Counted from the stretch's first letter, positions 45,301 through 52,815 are shown. The stretch is 64,000 bases of DNA from Bacteroidales bacterium (GCA_021157415.1 JAGGWN010000046.1:18839-82838); one strand, 5' to 3'. Numbers and translations: made by a program. The notes: generated by a model from the letters alone, not told the origin.

Positions 45301-46194
45301 CAACATGCTGCCGGCCGTATGCGGGAAACCCTGAAAAAAATCCCGGACGGGAAATATGCGTCGGTGGAATGTCTGGATGACGGAACACGATTGCAGGTCA
45401 CTATTACTGTAGAAGGAGACCGCTGCGTGATTGATTTTACCGGTACGGATGCTGTACATCCCGGCAATCTGAATGCTACCGAGGCTATTGTCAACGGGGT
45501 GGTGGTGTATGTGTTGCGTTTGCTCGTGGATGAGCCGGTGCCCCTGAACGATGGATTGTTTGACCCGGTGAGGATCCTCTTGCCGGAGTGTTTACTCAAT
45601 CCTTCTTTTCCTGAGGACCCTGCCCGGTGTCCTGCCATTGTAGGCGGAAATGTGGAGGTAAGTCAGCGTCTGACGGACACGTTGCTGAAACCCTTCGGTA
45701 TATTGGCATGCAGCCAGGGAACCATGAACAACGTGCTTTTCGGAGATAATACCTTTAGCTATTATGAAACCATCTGCGGAGGATGTGGGGCCGGACCAGG
45801 ATTTAACGGAGCTTCGGCTGTGCATCATCACATGACCAACACCCGTATTACAGATCCGGAGGTGATGGAATATCACTATCCGGTGCGGTTAGAACGTTTT
45901 GAAATACGCGCCGGATCCGGTGGAAAAGGACACTTTACAGGCGGTGACGGAGTAATCCGGGAGATACGTTTTCTAAAAAATTTGCGGCTTTCACTCCTTA
46001 CCCAGCACCGAAATGTTGCTCCTTACGGATTGGAAGGAGGAAAACCCGGAGAGAAAGGATTGCAAATGATCCTGCACGGAGACGGAAGCAAGACAGTGTT
46101 GAAAAGTGTGGACGGAACGGAAGTGAAAGCCGGTGACAGATTGGTGATTGAGACACCCGGAGGGGGAGGCTACGGAATAATGAATAAGAAATAA
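42385..46194 (+). CDS. 5-oxoprolinase/hydantoinase A-B fusion
   Basis: A 1269-residue protein combining HyuA (hydantoinase/oxoprolinase, ASKHA fold) and HyuB domains, the architecture and length of ATP-dependent 5-oxoprolinase, which opens 5-oxoproline to glutamate. N-terminus LFVDTGGTFTDCIA is the phosphate-1 loop; MGSTRGTNTLLEKKG, FDMGGTSTDVSR and AFGGAGGLHATSVA are ATP-fold motifs of the first ~690 residues. The HyuB part begins near residue 750 (ELELFINRFTFIARNMG) and ends with LERFEIRAGSGGKGHFTGGDG and ETPGGGGYG. Substrate could also be a hydantoin or N-methylhydantoin. Cotranscription with the NRAMP-like gene is likely. Confidence 0.9.
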   Translation: MERQNNIKLFVDTGGTFTDCIACFPDGKIVRRKVLSHGAIRSMILEKTGEVSFRINDDWALTKDILTGYHLKVPEKYEVCAMIGAFDPGKRILSLGKVPAHMLPEPGDMIEISAGEEAPVLGARLITSTGLRESLPPMEVRMGSTRGTNTLLEKKGIRTLLLITKGFRDLLKIGTQQRPDIFARHVVKGSVLYEEVTEVEERMDAEGQVLKKPDPERYRTALMRFKKEGFEGLAIAFMNAYRNPAHEQMFVCLAEDVGFRYISASTSLSGMMRFLPRAETTVVNVYLSGAIRDYLEKISKTLPEASTLHVMTSSGGLVGADSFQPKDSLLSGPAGGVVGASVKGKQSGYDQMIAFDMGGTSTDVSRVHGKYDYRYELEIGGVHVMAPALAIETVAAGGGSVCSFDGYRLQVGPESAGALPGPACYGAGGPLTITDVNFLLGRLDVSEFGIPVFPEEARKRLMILLDGIRERTGKRPPEEEVLNGFLDIANEIMAGAIRKISVARGYAPSDYVLVAFGGAGGLHATSVARHLDMKKVLIPEDAGLLSAYGIGHAPMERFAEKQVLLSVEECEKDLDGLFRETEREATMKLKGEKVDEKEIMIRDRLVFMRFSEQESSLEIPWREESDLRETFRKEYRRIFGHWNDQGEIEIESIRVIASTRPGETQRGDGYEMKKYVPHHHHTIRALVGEKWKEVPVFLRKELKPGAVVEGFALLLDAHSTTVVDKGWTLIMDGNRTAVLTWAEEEYDRNNRTVRHAEVTELELFINRFTFIARNMGSLLQRTAMSVNIKERMDFSCALLSSKGELVVNAPHIPVHLGSLGVCARKVRKYIKMEPGDTVVTNHPAYGGSHLPDVTLITPVFTDDEQLVGYVVNRAHHAEIGGIRPGSMPADAVSLAEEGVIIPPTYLVKKGKSRWEDIRKMLTRSVYPSRAPRVNLADLNAALAANRSGEEALKMMVREHGVGRILKYMQLIRQHAAGRMRETLKKIPDGKYASVECLDDGTRLQVTITVEGDRCVIDFTGTDAVHPGNLNATEAIVNGVVVYVLRLLVDEPVPLNDGLFDPVRILLPECLLNPSFPEDPARCPAIVGGNVEVSQRLTDTLLKPFGILACSQGTMNNVLFGDNTFSYYETICGGCGAGPGFNGASAVHHHMTNTRITDPEVMEYHYPVRLERFEIRAGSGGKGHFTGGDGVIREIRFLKNLRLSLLTQHRNVAPYGLEGGKPGEKGLQMILHGDGSKTVLKSVDGTEVKAGDRLVIETPGGGGYGIMNKK

Positions 46195-46236
46195 GGAATG
46201 ATGAAGGATAATAGAGGCAGAAAAGGTATTGTTATT

Positions 46237-46917
46237 TTAACCGATCTGACTGATCCTTTTCAGCCGTTTTTCATCCAGAATGGTTATTTCTTTTCCGGAA
46301 AGTTTGATAATCTCCTCTTCGGCAAACTCATTCAGTAAGCGGCTGATGCTTTCACGCGAGGTGCCCAGCATTTCGGCCAGATCGTTGCGTGACAGATCCA
46401 GACGAAAAGACAGACTGTTATAAATGTTTCCGGAGAGATCAAGAAGGGTACCGGCCAATTTGCCATTGAGTTGTTTCTGTGTAAGGTTGATGCACCTGTG
46501 AAATTGTTGCAACTCATATTTACAAAGCGTGAGGATGATCTCCAAGGCAAAGCTTCCATTGGAAAAGATCATATTGCGAAAAGTCTCCAGATCGATAAAA
46601 CAAGCTGCGGCATTATTGATGGCCATGGCTGAATAATGATTTACTTTATCTCCTACAGTAGTTGGGATCCCAAGATAAGCAGGGGCCCTGACGATCTTCA
46701 GGATCTGGTCTTTGGAAGGCCCTTTCATGAACAACTTAACCAATCCGCTTTTAAGATATATGATGTTTGAGGAGAGCGCATTTTGTTTAAAGATAATCTC
46801 TCCTGGGTCAAAATGTACTTCCACACAATTACTGCCAAGCTCAATAATCTGATCGTCCGTCAGAAACCTTGTGGCAGTAGACTTTACCTTGCAATTCGTA
46901 CACTTAAATTCTTTCAT
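46237..46917 (-). CDS. Crp/Fnr-family transcriptional regulator
   Basis: A 226-residue cAMP-receptor/FNR-type regulator. The cyclic-nucleotide-binding-like domain spans about 20-140 (VHFDPGEIIFKQNALSSNIIYLKSGLVKLF) and the C-terminal winged helix carries DLAEMLGTSRESISRLLNEF. Two N-terminal Cys (FKCTNCK) might be redox or metal sensing, but the Cys pattern is not that of FNR. It is transcribed away from the DsrE/TusA/Qmo-like operon, and a perfect TGTGA-N6-TCACA palindrome lies in the shared region between its own -7 box and -33 position, which suggests autorepression plus control of the operon. Confidence 0.92.
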   Translation of the reverse strand: MKEFKCTNCKVKSTATRFLTDDQIIELGSNCVEVHFDPGEIIFKQNALSSNIIYLKSGLVKLFMKGPSKDQILKIVRAPAYLGIPTTVGDKVNHYSAMAINNAAACFIDLETFRNMIFSNGSFALEIILTLCKYELQQFHRCINLTQKQLNGKLAGTLLDLSGNIYNSLSFRLDLSRNDLAEMLGTSRESISRLLNEFAEEEIIKLSGKEITILDEKRLKRISQIG

Positions 46918-46923
46918 AGACTA

Positions 46924-46931
46924 CAAAGATA
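46924..46931 (-). promoter_or_regulatory. -7 box of the Crp/Fnr regulator gene
   Basis: Minus-strand TATCTTTG, a perfect TAnnTTTG match, seven bases before the start codon at 46917, giving a nearly leaderless mRNA. The palindrome at 46939-46954 begins eight bases upstream of the box. Confidence 0.6.
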
Positions 46932-46938
46932 TAAAAAA

Positions 46939-46954
46939 TGTGAGCTATGTCACA
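46939..46954. promoter_or_regulatory. CRP/FNR-type operator palindrome
   Basis: TGTGAGCTATGTCACA, an exact TGTGA-N6-TCACA inverted repeat, the classical Crp-type binding site. It is centred about 75 bases upstream of the probable start of the dsrE-like operon transcript and overlaps the spacer of the regulator's own promoter. Confidence 0.75.
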
Positions 46955-46985
46955 CATTAATTAAAGCTACATCACGTCATAATTC

Positions 46986-47016
46986 TTGTCAGGAAGTGTC
47001 CCCTGCCGTAACTTTG
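46986..47016 (+). promoter_or_regulatory. promoter of the dsrE/tusA/qmo-like operon
   Basis: TTG (46986-46988), 20 bases, then TAACTTTG (47009-47016), an almost ideal Bacteroidota promoter, 36 bases before the dsrE-like ATG at 47053. Confidence 0.7.
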
Positions 47017-47052
47017 GAATGTGAAAATATTAACATTATAAAAGTAAAAATC

Positions 47053-47469
47053 ATGGCTAAAAAACTTTGTATTGCACTGTTTTCCGGAAGCGTTGACAAA
47101 CTAACGGCTGCCGGAGTGATTCTCGGGGGTGCTGCTGCCGAGGATATGGATGTTGACATCTTTGTGCTGTTGCAGGCTGCTTTTGCATTCAAGAAAGAGA
47201 ATGCCCTCACCAATGAAAGAGTAGCAGAGATTACAGATAAAAAGGATGAATTCCTTGCCTCTCTGAAAAGACTTGAAGCCCCGCATTGGACTGAGGCTTT
47301 TAAAACGGCTAAGGAAATGACCAATGTGAAAATCCACATTTGCGGTTTTGCCGGGAAAGTATGGCACGGCGAAAAGCTGGAGGACTTTATTGATCTGGCG
47401 GATGATATTGTCGGTATAGGTGAATATATTGACACTGCTGAAAATGCTGATATTAATTTATTCATTTAA
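47053..47469 (+). CDS. DsrE-family protein (sulfur-carrier relay type)
   Basis: A 138-residue DsrE/DsrF-like protein: KKLCIALFSGSVDKLTAAGVILGGAAAEDMDVDIFVLLQAAFAF at the start and VKIHICGFAGKVW near residue 95 (a Cys at the position usual in DsrE2-like proteins). Such proteins bind and pass persulfide sulfur, often together with TusA. The open frame extends upstream to 46783 but the ATG at 47053 fits the family N-terminus and the promoter position. First gene of a seven-gene operon; tusA follows after 18 bases. Confidence 0.85.
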   Translation: MAKKLCIALFSGSVDKLTAAGVILGGAAAEDMDVDIFVLLQAAFAFKKENALTNERVAEITDKKDEFLASLKRLEAPHWTEAFKTAKEMTNVKIHICGFAGKVWHGEKLEDFIDLADDIVGIGEYIDTAENADINLFI

Positions 47470-47487
47470 AATCTGGAGGAAAAAATC

Positions 47488-47736
47488 ATGACACCTGAAG
47501 AATTAGCACAAATTAAGGTTGATAAATCCGTGGATGCACGGGGGACATCCTGTCCCGGTCCGTTACTGGCTGCAAAAAAAGCTATCGGTCAGATTGAAAA
47601 AGGTCAGGTAATGGAAGTTCTTTCTGCCGATGAAGGGACAAAACGTGATATCCCGAAATGGTGTACCAAAAAAGGGTTTGAGTACCTGGGTACAGTAGAG
47701 GAATCAGGCTATTTTAAAATTTTCTTAAGAAAGTAA
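47488..47736 (+). CDS. TusA-family sulfur carrier protein
   Basis: An 82-residue TusA homologue: VDARGTSCPGPLLAAKKAIGQI carries the conserved CPxP-like active cysteine (here CPGP) and EKGQVMEVLSADEGTKRDIPKWC the second half. TusA proteins move protein-bound persulfide between enzymes. A good Shine-Dalgarno (GGAGG, 47475-47479) precedes the ATG. The gene sits between the DsrE-like and MvhD-like genes, which points to sulfur trafficking toward the redox complex encoded downstream. Confidence 0.92.
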   Translation: MTPEELAQIKVDKSVDARGTSCPGPLLAAKKAIGQIEKGQVMEVLSADEGTKRDIPKWCTKKGFEYLGTVEESGYFKIFLRK

Positions 47737-47738
47737 TT

Positions 47739-48149
47739 ATGGCTGGTGGGAAAGTAAATGACGGCCCCAGGATCTTGGTATTTTCTACCGACAAGATTTC
47801 TGATCCGGCCATTGATATGGCGGGCTTATTAAAATTACATTATCCGCCCACCGTATATACCATCTCCATACCTTGTTCGAGTGCTGTGAAACCAAGGTGG
47901 ATATTGCATGCACTGGAACAGGGTTTTGACGGGGTATTTATTGCTGCCGATGGTACCGATTGTCCGTATGGGGAGTCATGTACTGAAAAAACCGGACAGG
48001 TGGTAAGTACTACCATGCAGATGATGAAAGACAAAGGAATGGATCCCGCCCGGTTGAAAATGGCGGCTATTTGTTCCGTATGCAGCGAACCTTTTGTAAA
48101 TCATGTGAAAAGTTTCTCGGAATATTTACGTAAATCTTCAAATTCATGA
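47739..48149 (+). CDS. MvhD/FlpD-like hydrogenase iron-sulfur subunit homologue
   Basis: A 136-residue protein related to MvhD (the subunit that passes electrons to HdrA). VYTISIPCSSAVKPRWILHALEQGFDGVFIAADGTDCPYGESCTEK matches the C-terminal two thirds of the family. The N-terminal CxxC of canonical MvhD is replaced by FSTDKISDP, leaving four or five Cys, so the [2Fe-2S] centre may be altered or absent. The TGA/ATG overlap with the next gene (four bases) indicates translational coupling. In QmoB this domain is usually fused; here it is separate. Confidence 0.82.
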   Translation: MAGGKVNDGPRILVFSTDKISDPAIDMAGLLKLHYPPTVYTISIPCSSAVKPRWILHALEQGFDGVFIAADGTDCPYGESCTEKTGQVVSTTMQMMKDKGMDPARLKMAAICSVCSEPFVNHVKSFSEYLRKSSNS

Positions 48150-49456
48150 ATATGCAGGAACCAAGGAAGACACTGGAATATGATGTTCTGGTGATTGGTG
48201 GGGGGATTGCCGGAGGGGAATCAGCTATTAATCTTGCAAATCTGGGATACAAAGTCTTGCTGGTAGAAAAGGACCTTTCCATTGGTGGAAAAATGATCCT
48301 GCTCAGTAAAGTGTTTCCGACACTCGACTGTGCTGCCTGTATCACCACGCCCAAAGTGTCGGAAATAGCCAGACATCCTAATATTACCATTTTTACCGGT
48401 ACGGAAACCCGTAAGATTACCAAGAAAGGAGAACATCGTTTTGAAGTGGATATATTGCAAAAGCCGCGTTATGTTCATATCGAAGATTGTACGGGGTGTC
48501 AATTGTGTGAGGAAGCTTGTCCGGTAAGTGTTACCGATGAGTATCAGTATGGACTGGTGGGGCGAAAAGCTGCTTTTATCCCTTTTAGTATTGCCAGTCC
48601 CCGTGTGGCCGCGATTGATATTGAAAACTGTACCCTTTGTGGTGCCTGCGAAAGGGTATGCCCGACAAACTGTATTGATTTTACCATGACCGAAGAAGAA
48701 TTTCTGGTAAAGGTGAAGGCGATTGTGGTAGCTACGGGGTTTAACTTATTCGATCCTCTGAAAATTCCCCGTTACGGTTACGGCAAGTTCAGGAATGTAC
48801 TTACTTCCATGCAGATGGAACGACAGTTGGCCCCCACAAGACCCTTTAATACCGTTCTGCGTCCCGGTGATGGCAAACTCCCTGATAATATAGCTTATGT
48901 ATTATGTACAGGTTCGAGAGATAAGTCCGTTGGCAATCCTATCTGTTCACAAATCTGTTGCATGTATTCCATTAAGCAGGCCCAGCTTCTTATGGGAGCT
49001 TTGCCTATGGCTGATATTACGATTTATTATCTGCATATCAGGGCTTTTGGAAAAGGATTTAATGAATTCTATGTCCAGGCCCAGGATATGGGTGTTGAGT
49101 TTGTCAAAGGAAAGGTGGGTAAAATCACCGAAAAAGAAAACGGGAACCTGATTCTCAGATATGAGGATGTAGAAGCGGGAACGGTACAGGAAGCCGAGCA
49201 TGATATGGTTGTCCTTTCGGTGGGTGTTTTACCTAATCTCGGTATCTCAGATGTCTTCGAAAACGAAAAACTGGAGCTTGATCCGTTCAATTTTATCAAT
49301 CAGTCCGATATGCTGGCGAGTCCTGCCAAGACCAGTATAGAGGGTGTATTTGTTGCCGGTACGGCTTCCGGCCCGATGGATATCCCGGACTCGATCCTGT
49401 CGGGAGGTGCTGCTTCGGCGGAAACAACCAGTTATCTCAGGAGGGAATCATTATGA
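48146..49456 (+). CDS. HdrA/QmoA-like FAD and iron-sulfur protein
   Basis: A 436-residue flavoprotein of the HdrA family. The FAD-binding dinucleotide fold VLVIGGGIAGGESAINLA starts near residue 14, followed by IGGKMILLSKVFPTLDCAAC with the HdrA-type Cys cluster. Two ferredoxin [4Fe-4S] motifs follow (CTGCQLCEEACP and CTLCGACERVCP) in the insertion domain. Size and motif set match QmoA, the quinone-interacting membrane-bound oxidoreductase subunit of sulfate reducers. It overlaps the next HdrA-like gene by four bases. No APS reductase gene is nearby. Confidence 0.88.
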   Translation: MNMQEPRKTLEYDVLVIGGGIAGGESAINLANLGYKVLLVEKDLSIGGKMILLSKVFPTLDCAACITTPKVSEIARHPNITIFTGTETRKITKKGEHRFEVDILQKPRYVHIEDCTGCQLCEEACPVSVTDEYQYGLVGRKAAFIPFSIASPRVAAIDIENCTLCGACERVCPTNCIDFTMTEEEFLVKVKAIVVATGFNLFDPLKIPRYGYGKFRNVLTSMQMERQLAPTRPFNTVLRPGDGKLPDNIAYVLCTGSRDKSVGNPICSQICCMYSIKQAQLLMGALPMADITIYYLHIRAFGKGFNEFYVQAQDMGVEFVKGKVGKITEKENGNLILRYEDVEAGTVQEAEHDMVVLSVGVLPNLGISDVFENEKLELDPFNFINQSDMLASPAKTSIEGVFVAGTASGPMDIPDSILSGGAASAETTSYLRRESL

Positions 49457-51387
49457 AGAAAAAAATAGGGGTATATATCTGCCACTGTGGAGGCAACATC
49501 TCCGATTATGTAGATGTTGAAAAGGTACGTGAAGCTGTTAAAAATGAGGAGGGCGTTTTTCTGGCCAAAACAACCATGTTTGCCTGTGCCGATTCCAATC
49601 AGAAAGAGATGGTTGAAGACATCAGAAAGGAAGCGCTTGACGGGGTGGTGGTGGCTTCCTGTTCTCCTAAATTGCATCTTCTTACGTTCAGAGGTGTTGT
49701 GGAAAGAGCAGGGATGAACAAATACAATTACGTTCATGCCAACATTCGTGAACAGGTCTCCTGGGCACATTCTGACAATAAGCCGGGAGCTACGGAAAAG
49801 GCTATTCAAGTAGTAAAAGCGGCCATTGCCAAGGTGAGGCATGCCGAAGCCCTTGAACCCATAAAGGTGAAATCTACTAAAGCTGTGGCAGTGATCGGTG
49901 CGGGGGTGGCCGGTATGCGTGCGGCTATTGAGCTTGCCGAAGCCGGCGCGGAGGTCTATCTTATCGAACGTGAGTATTTTGTGGGTGGACGTACCGCTCA
50001 ATGGGATGATTTATGCATTACCGAAGAAACCGGAAAGGAACTGGTTACCCGCCTGTATGATGAGGTGATGAAACATAAACATGTTACTCTCTTTACCGGC
50101 GCCGAACTGGTTGACTATTCAGGGAGTGTGGGGAATTTTAATCTGAAAGTTAAGGTTACACCCAGGTACTTTAAATTGCAATGTTCCAGCGATGAATTGC
50201 AAAAGGCCATTGAGGTATGCCCGGTGGAAGTTCCCGACGAGTTTAACTTTAACATTACCACACGCAAAGCTATTTATCATAATTATCCCAGTGAATATCC
50301 GCAATTGCCTGCGATTGATATGAAAAATTGCACCCGTTGCGGCGAGTGCGAAAAAGTTTGCAGCAGCGTGGATTTCAGTCAGAAGACGGAAATGCTGAAT
50401 TTAAAAGTCGGTTCTATTCTGCTGGCTACGGGTTTTGATCCTTATGAGCCTAAAAAAGGAGAATTCGGTTATGGGGAGATCGACAATGTGGTTACGTTTC
50501 CCCAGTTTAAAAGAATCGTTCACTATTGTGATGATAAATTAATGTACAAAGGGAAAGAGATAAAGCATATTGCCTATATCTATTGCGTTGGGAGCAGACA
50601 GGTGGACGGAGAGAATAAATATTGTTCCCGTTATTGTTGTACTGCCAATATTCATACGGCGATCACGGTGAAGAAGAAATATAAAAATATTTACAATTAT
50701 CATTTTAACAGAGGCATAAGAACGTATGGTAAGGCAGAAGTATGGTATGATGAATCTTCACGACTCGGGGATATATATTTGCAGTCTTTTGAGGATCATC
50801 CACCTGTAGTCGAAAAACGAGGGGACCAGACGTTTGTTAAAATCAGAGATATCCTGACTACCGATAAGGAACTGGAGGTTGCTGCCGATCTGGTGGTTCT
50901 TGTGACCGGCATGGTTCCGCGTGCGGATAATTCCATCGGGAATCTACTGAAAGTGCCCAAAGGAAGGGATAAGTTTTTCAATGAAATTCATATGAAACTA
51001 CGGCCCGTAGAGACGGTTATCGATGGAGTGACGATTGCCGGGGCAAGTCAGGGACCAAAGAATATTATGGAGTCGATGAATTCGGCGCTGGCGGCCGCCA
51101 CGAAATCTTTTTCTTTGGTGGATTCGGGCGAGCTGGCACTGGAGCCAACCGTTGCCAGGGTCAATGAAGAAGCTTGCGAATGGTGTGGAAAATGTGAAGA
51201 AGCCTGCCCTTACAGTGCCTTTGAAAAGGTTGAAAAAAATGGAAAAACCATAGCCAAAGTGAATGCGGCCGTTTGCAAAGGCTGCGGTATGTGTCTGCCC
51301 GTATGTCCTGAAAATGCCCTTGACCTTATCGGATTATCCGATGAAGATGTTGAGAGTATGATTGATGCATTGATTCCTAATGCTTAA
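49453..51387 (+). CDS. HdrA/QmoB-like FAD and iron-sulfur protein
   Basis: A 644-residue HdrA-type flavoprotein. The N-terminal domain begins IGVYICHCGGNISDYVDV and has ASCSPKLHLLTFRG, as in HdrA. The FAD fold VAVIGAGVAGMRAAIELAE starts near residue 143, a ferredoxin motif CTRCGECEKVC near 296, and two further [4Fe-4S] motifs at the C-terminus (CEWCGKCEEACP, CKGCGMCLPVCP). This organisation fits QmoB or full HdrA; the MvhD-like part of QmoB is a separate gene upstream. Together with the QmoA-like and QmoC-like products it should form a complex moving electrons between a soluble partner and quinones. Confidence 0.9.
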   Translation: MKKKIGVYICHCGGNISDYVDVEKVREAVKNEEGVFLAKTTMFACADSNQKEMVEDIRKEALDGVVVASCSPKLHLLTFRGVVERAGMNKYNYVHANIREQVSWAHSDNKPGATEKAIQVVKAAIAKVRHAEALEPIKVKSTKAVAVIGAGVAGMRAAIELAEAGAEVYLIEREYFVGGRTAQWDDLCITEETGKELVTRLYDEVMKHKHVTLFTGAELVDYSGSVGNFNLKVKVTPRYFKLQCSSDELQKAIEVCPVEVPDEFNFNITTRKAIYHNYPSEYPQLPAIDMKNCTRCGECEKVCSSVDFSQKTEMLNLKVGSILLATGFDPYEPKKGEFGYGEIDNVVTFPQFKRIVHYCDDKLMYKGKEIKHIAYIYCVGSRQVDGENKYCSRYCCTANIHTAITVKKKYKNIYNYHFNRGIRTYGKAEVWYDESSRLGDIYLQSFEDHPPVVEKRGDQTFVKIRDILTTDKELEVAADLVVLVTGMVPRADNSIGNLLKVPKGRDKFFNEIHMKLRPVETVIDGVTIAGASQGPKNIMESMNSALAAATKSFSLVDSGELALEPTVARVNEEACEWCGKCEEACPYSAFEKVEKNGKTIAKVNAAVCKGCGMCLPVCPENALDLIGLSDEDVESMIDALIPNA

Positions 51388-51398
51388 AAAATTGTCTC

Positions 51399-51695
51399 AT
51401 GGAAGTTGAAAAAGGAAAAACAGCAAAATACCTGAAAGAGAAGCACGAAATTCCCAAACAGGTGACAGAGCATCTAAAATATTTCACAAAAACAAAAAAG
51501 ATGCTGCTTAATGCGCTCAGGGAAGAAGACAAAACGATCCCTCAGCTTGCGGAAGAACTTGGTCTTCCTGCGCAAGAGGTCATGTTTCAACTGATGAGTT
51601 TATTAAAATACGGTTTTGTGGAAACCGGTGAGATGGATGATATGGATGAGTATTTTTATTATAAACTAAAAAGCAATGGCAAGAATAAATCCTGA
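51399..51695 (+). CDS. small winged-helix-like protein in the qmo-like operon
   Basis: A 98-residue protein. The middle (LLNALREEDKTIPQLAEELGLPAQEVMFQLMSLLKYGFVE) reads as a helix-turn-helix/winged helix, and the end is acidic then basic. No cofactor motif. It sits 11 bases after the QmoB-like gene and overlaps the QmoC-like gene by 20 bases, so it is made with the complex. It may be an assembly factor or a small subunit rather than a DNA-binding regulator; I know similar small genes beside HdrA genes but cannot name a function. Confidence 0.7.
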   Translation: MEVEKGKTAKYLKEKHEIPKQVTEHLKYFTKTKKMLLNALREEDKTIPQLAEELGLPAQEVMFQLMSLLKYGFVETGEMDDMDEYFYYKLKSNGKNKS

Positions 51696-52737
51696 GTTTA
51701 CCGATGAGTTGAAAAAATATGGGGCCTTTGATGCCAATGCATGTTATAACTGCGGGAACTGTACAGCTGTCTGTTCCCTTGCTACGGAGGAGGAATCGTT
51801 TCCGAGAGAAATGGTGAGGTTCAGTGTCCTGGGATTAAAAGAAAATCTGGAAACCTCTTTGAAGCCCTGGTTATGTTACTATTGTGGTGAATGCAGTGAA
51901 ACATGTCCCCGCGAAGCCAATCCCGGAGAGCTGATGATGTCGCTCCGCCGCTGGCTCATTGCCAGATACGACTGGACCGGATTGTCCGGGTTGTTTTATA
52001 AATCGTTGGCTGTTTCTCTTTCCGCTTTTGTGGTGTTGGCGGCTGTGGTTGCTTGGTTCGGTGCCTATGAGAATTTTAATCTTCCTGTCATCATGCATTA
52101 CGGGCACTATTTTGAAATGGCGGCCATAACCGTTGTCTTTGCCTTCATTTTACTGCCAAACATTATCCGTATGTGGTGGCTCACAATTTATAAGCCCGGG
52201 GTCAGGGTGCCTGTATCTGTCTATTTTACTGCCATTGGAGATCTTATTGTTCATATGTTTACCCAGAAACGTACACTGGGATGCGAGGATAACCAGCTAA
52301 GATGGTTCGAACATTTTATCCTCGTACTTGGTTACCTGAGCCTGTTATTTACTACGGTGGTCCTTGATTGGTTTGCTTCTCAAAGCTTATTTGTCGTGGT
52401 ATTGGGATATGTGGAAAGTGCCGTGATTTTTGTGGTTACTTTTGATTTTGTGCGGCGAAGGATTATCAAAGATCAGGAAATCAGTAAACATGCGCATCCC
52501 AGTGACTGGTTTTTTGTTATCTGGCTTTTCCTGATGGGGTTATCCGCTTTTGCCGTCCGGCTGTTCATAGATCTGCAAATGCTTGATAATAATGTATGGC
52601 TTTATCTGGTTCATCTGATGATCCTGGTGCAATGGGCATTGGTCATTGTTCCGTTCGGGAAGTGGACGCACTTTCTTTATCGTTCTTTTGCCATGTATTT
52701 TGAGAAACTGATCGAATATACGCGGTCAACAAAATAA
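51676..52737 (+). CDS. QmoC-like membrane iron-sulfur subunit (HdrC-HdrE type)
   Basis: A 353-residue protein joining a cytoplasmic HdrC-like domain and a membrane domain. The first ~90 residues have two [4Fe-4S] motifs (CYNCGNCTAVCS and CYYCGECSETCPREANP). From about residue 110 on there are six membrane helices of the nitrate-reductase-gamma/HdrE type with several histidines that could bind haem b. This is the QmoC architecture: electrons pass from the HdrA-like subunits to or from menaquinone. Last gene of the operon; a strong terminator follows. Confidence 0.9.
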   Translation: MARINPEFTDELKKYGAFDANACYNCGNCTAVCSLATEEESFPREMVRFSVLGLKENLETSLKPWLCYYCGECSETCPREANPGELMMSLRRWLIARYDWTGLSGLFYKSLAVSLSAFVVLAAVVAWFGAYENFNLPVIMHYGHYFEMAAITVVFAFILLPNIIRMWWLTIYKPGVRVPVSVYFTAIGDLIVHMFTQKRTLGCEDNQLRWFEHFILVLGYLSLLFTTVVLDWFASQSLFVVVLGYVESAVIFVVTFDFVRRRIIKDQEISKHAHPSDWFFVIWLFLMGLSAFAVRLFIDLQMLDNNVWLYLVHLMILVQWALVIVPFGKWTHFLYRSFAMYFEKLIEYTRSTK

Positions 52738-52760
52738 ATCTGCCAGGAAATAAAACCCAT

Positions 52761-52791
52761 TTGGCGGCATGTTGGATGCCGCCAATTTTTT
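52761..52791 (+). terminator. Rho-independent terminator of the qmo-like operon
   Basis: TTGGCGGCAT (52761-52770) pairs with ATGCCGCCAA (52776-52785) around GTTGG, followed by six T. It separates the operon from the convergent kdsA. Confidence 0.9.
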
Positions 52792-52815
52792 GTTTTTGCG
52801 TACTGGTTGATTCTT

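Noticed and set aside
46783..47052. N-terminal extension of the DsrE-like protein
   Set aside because: The extra 90 codons overlap the Crp/Fnr gene antisense and the operator/promoter region; ATG 47053 fits the family.
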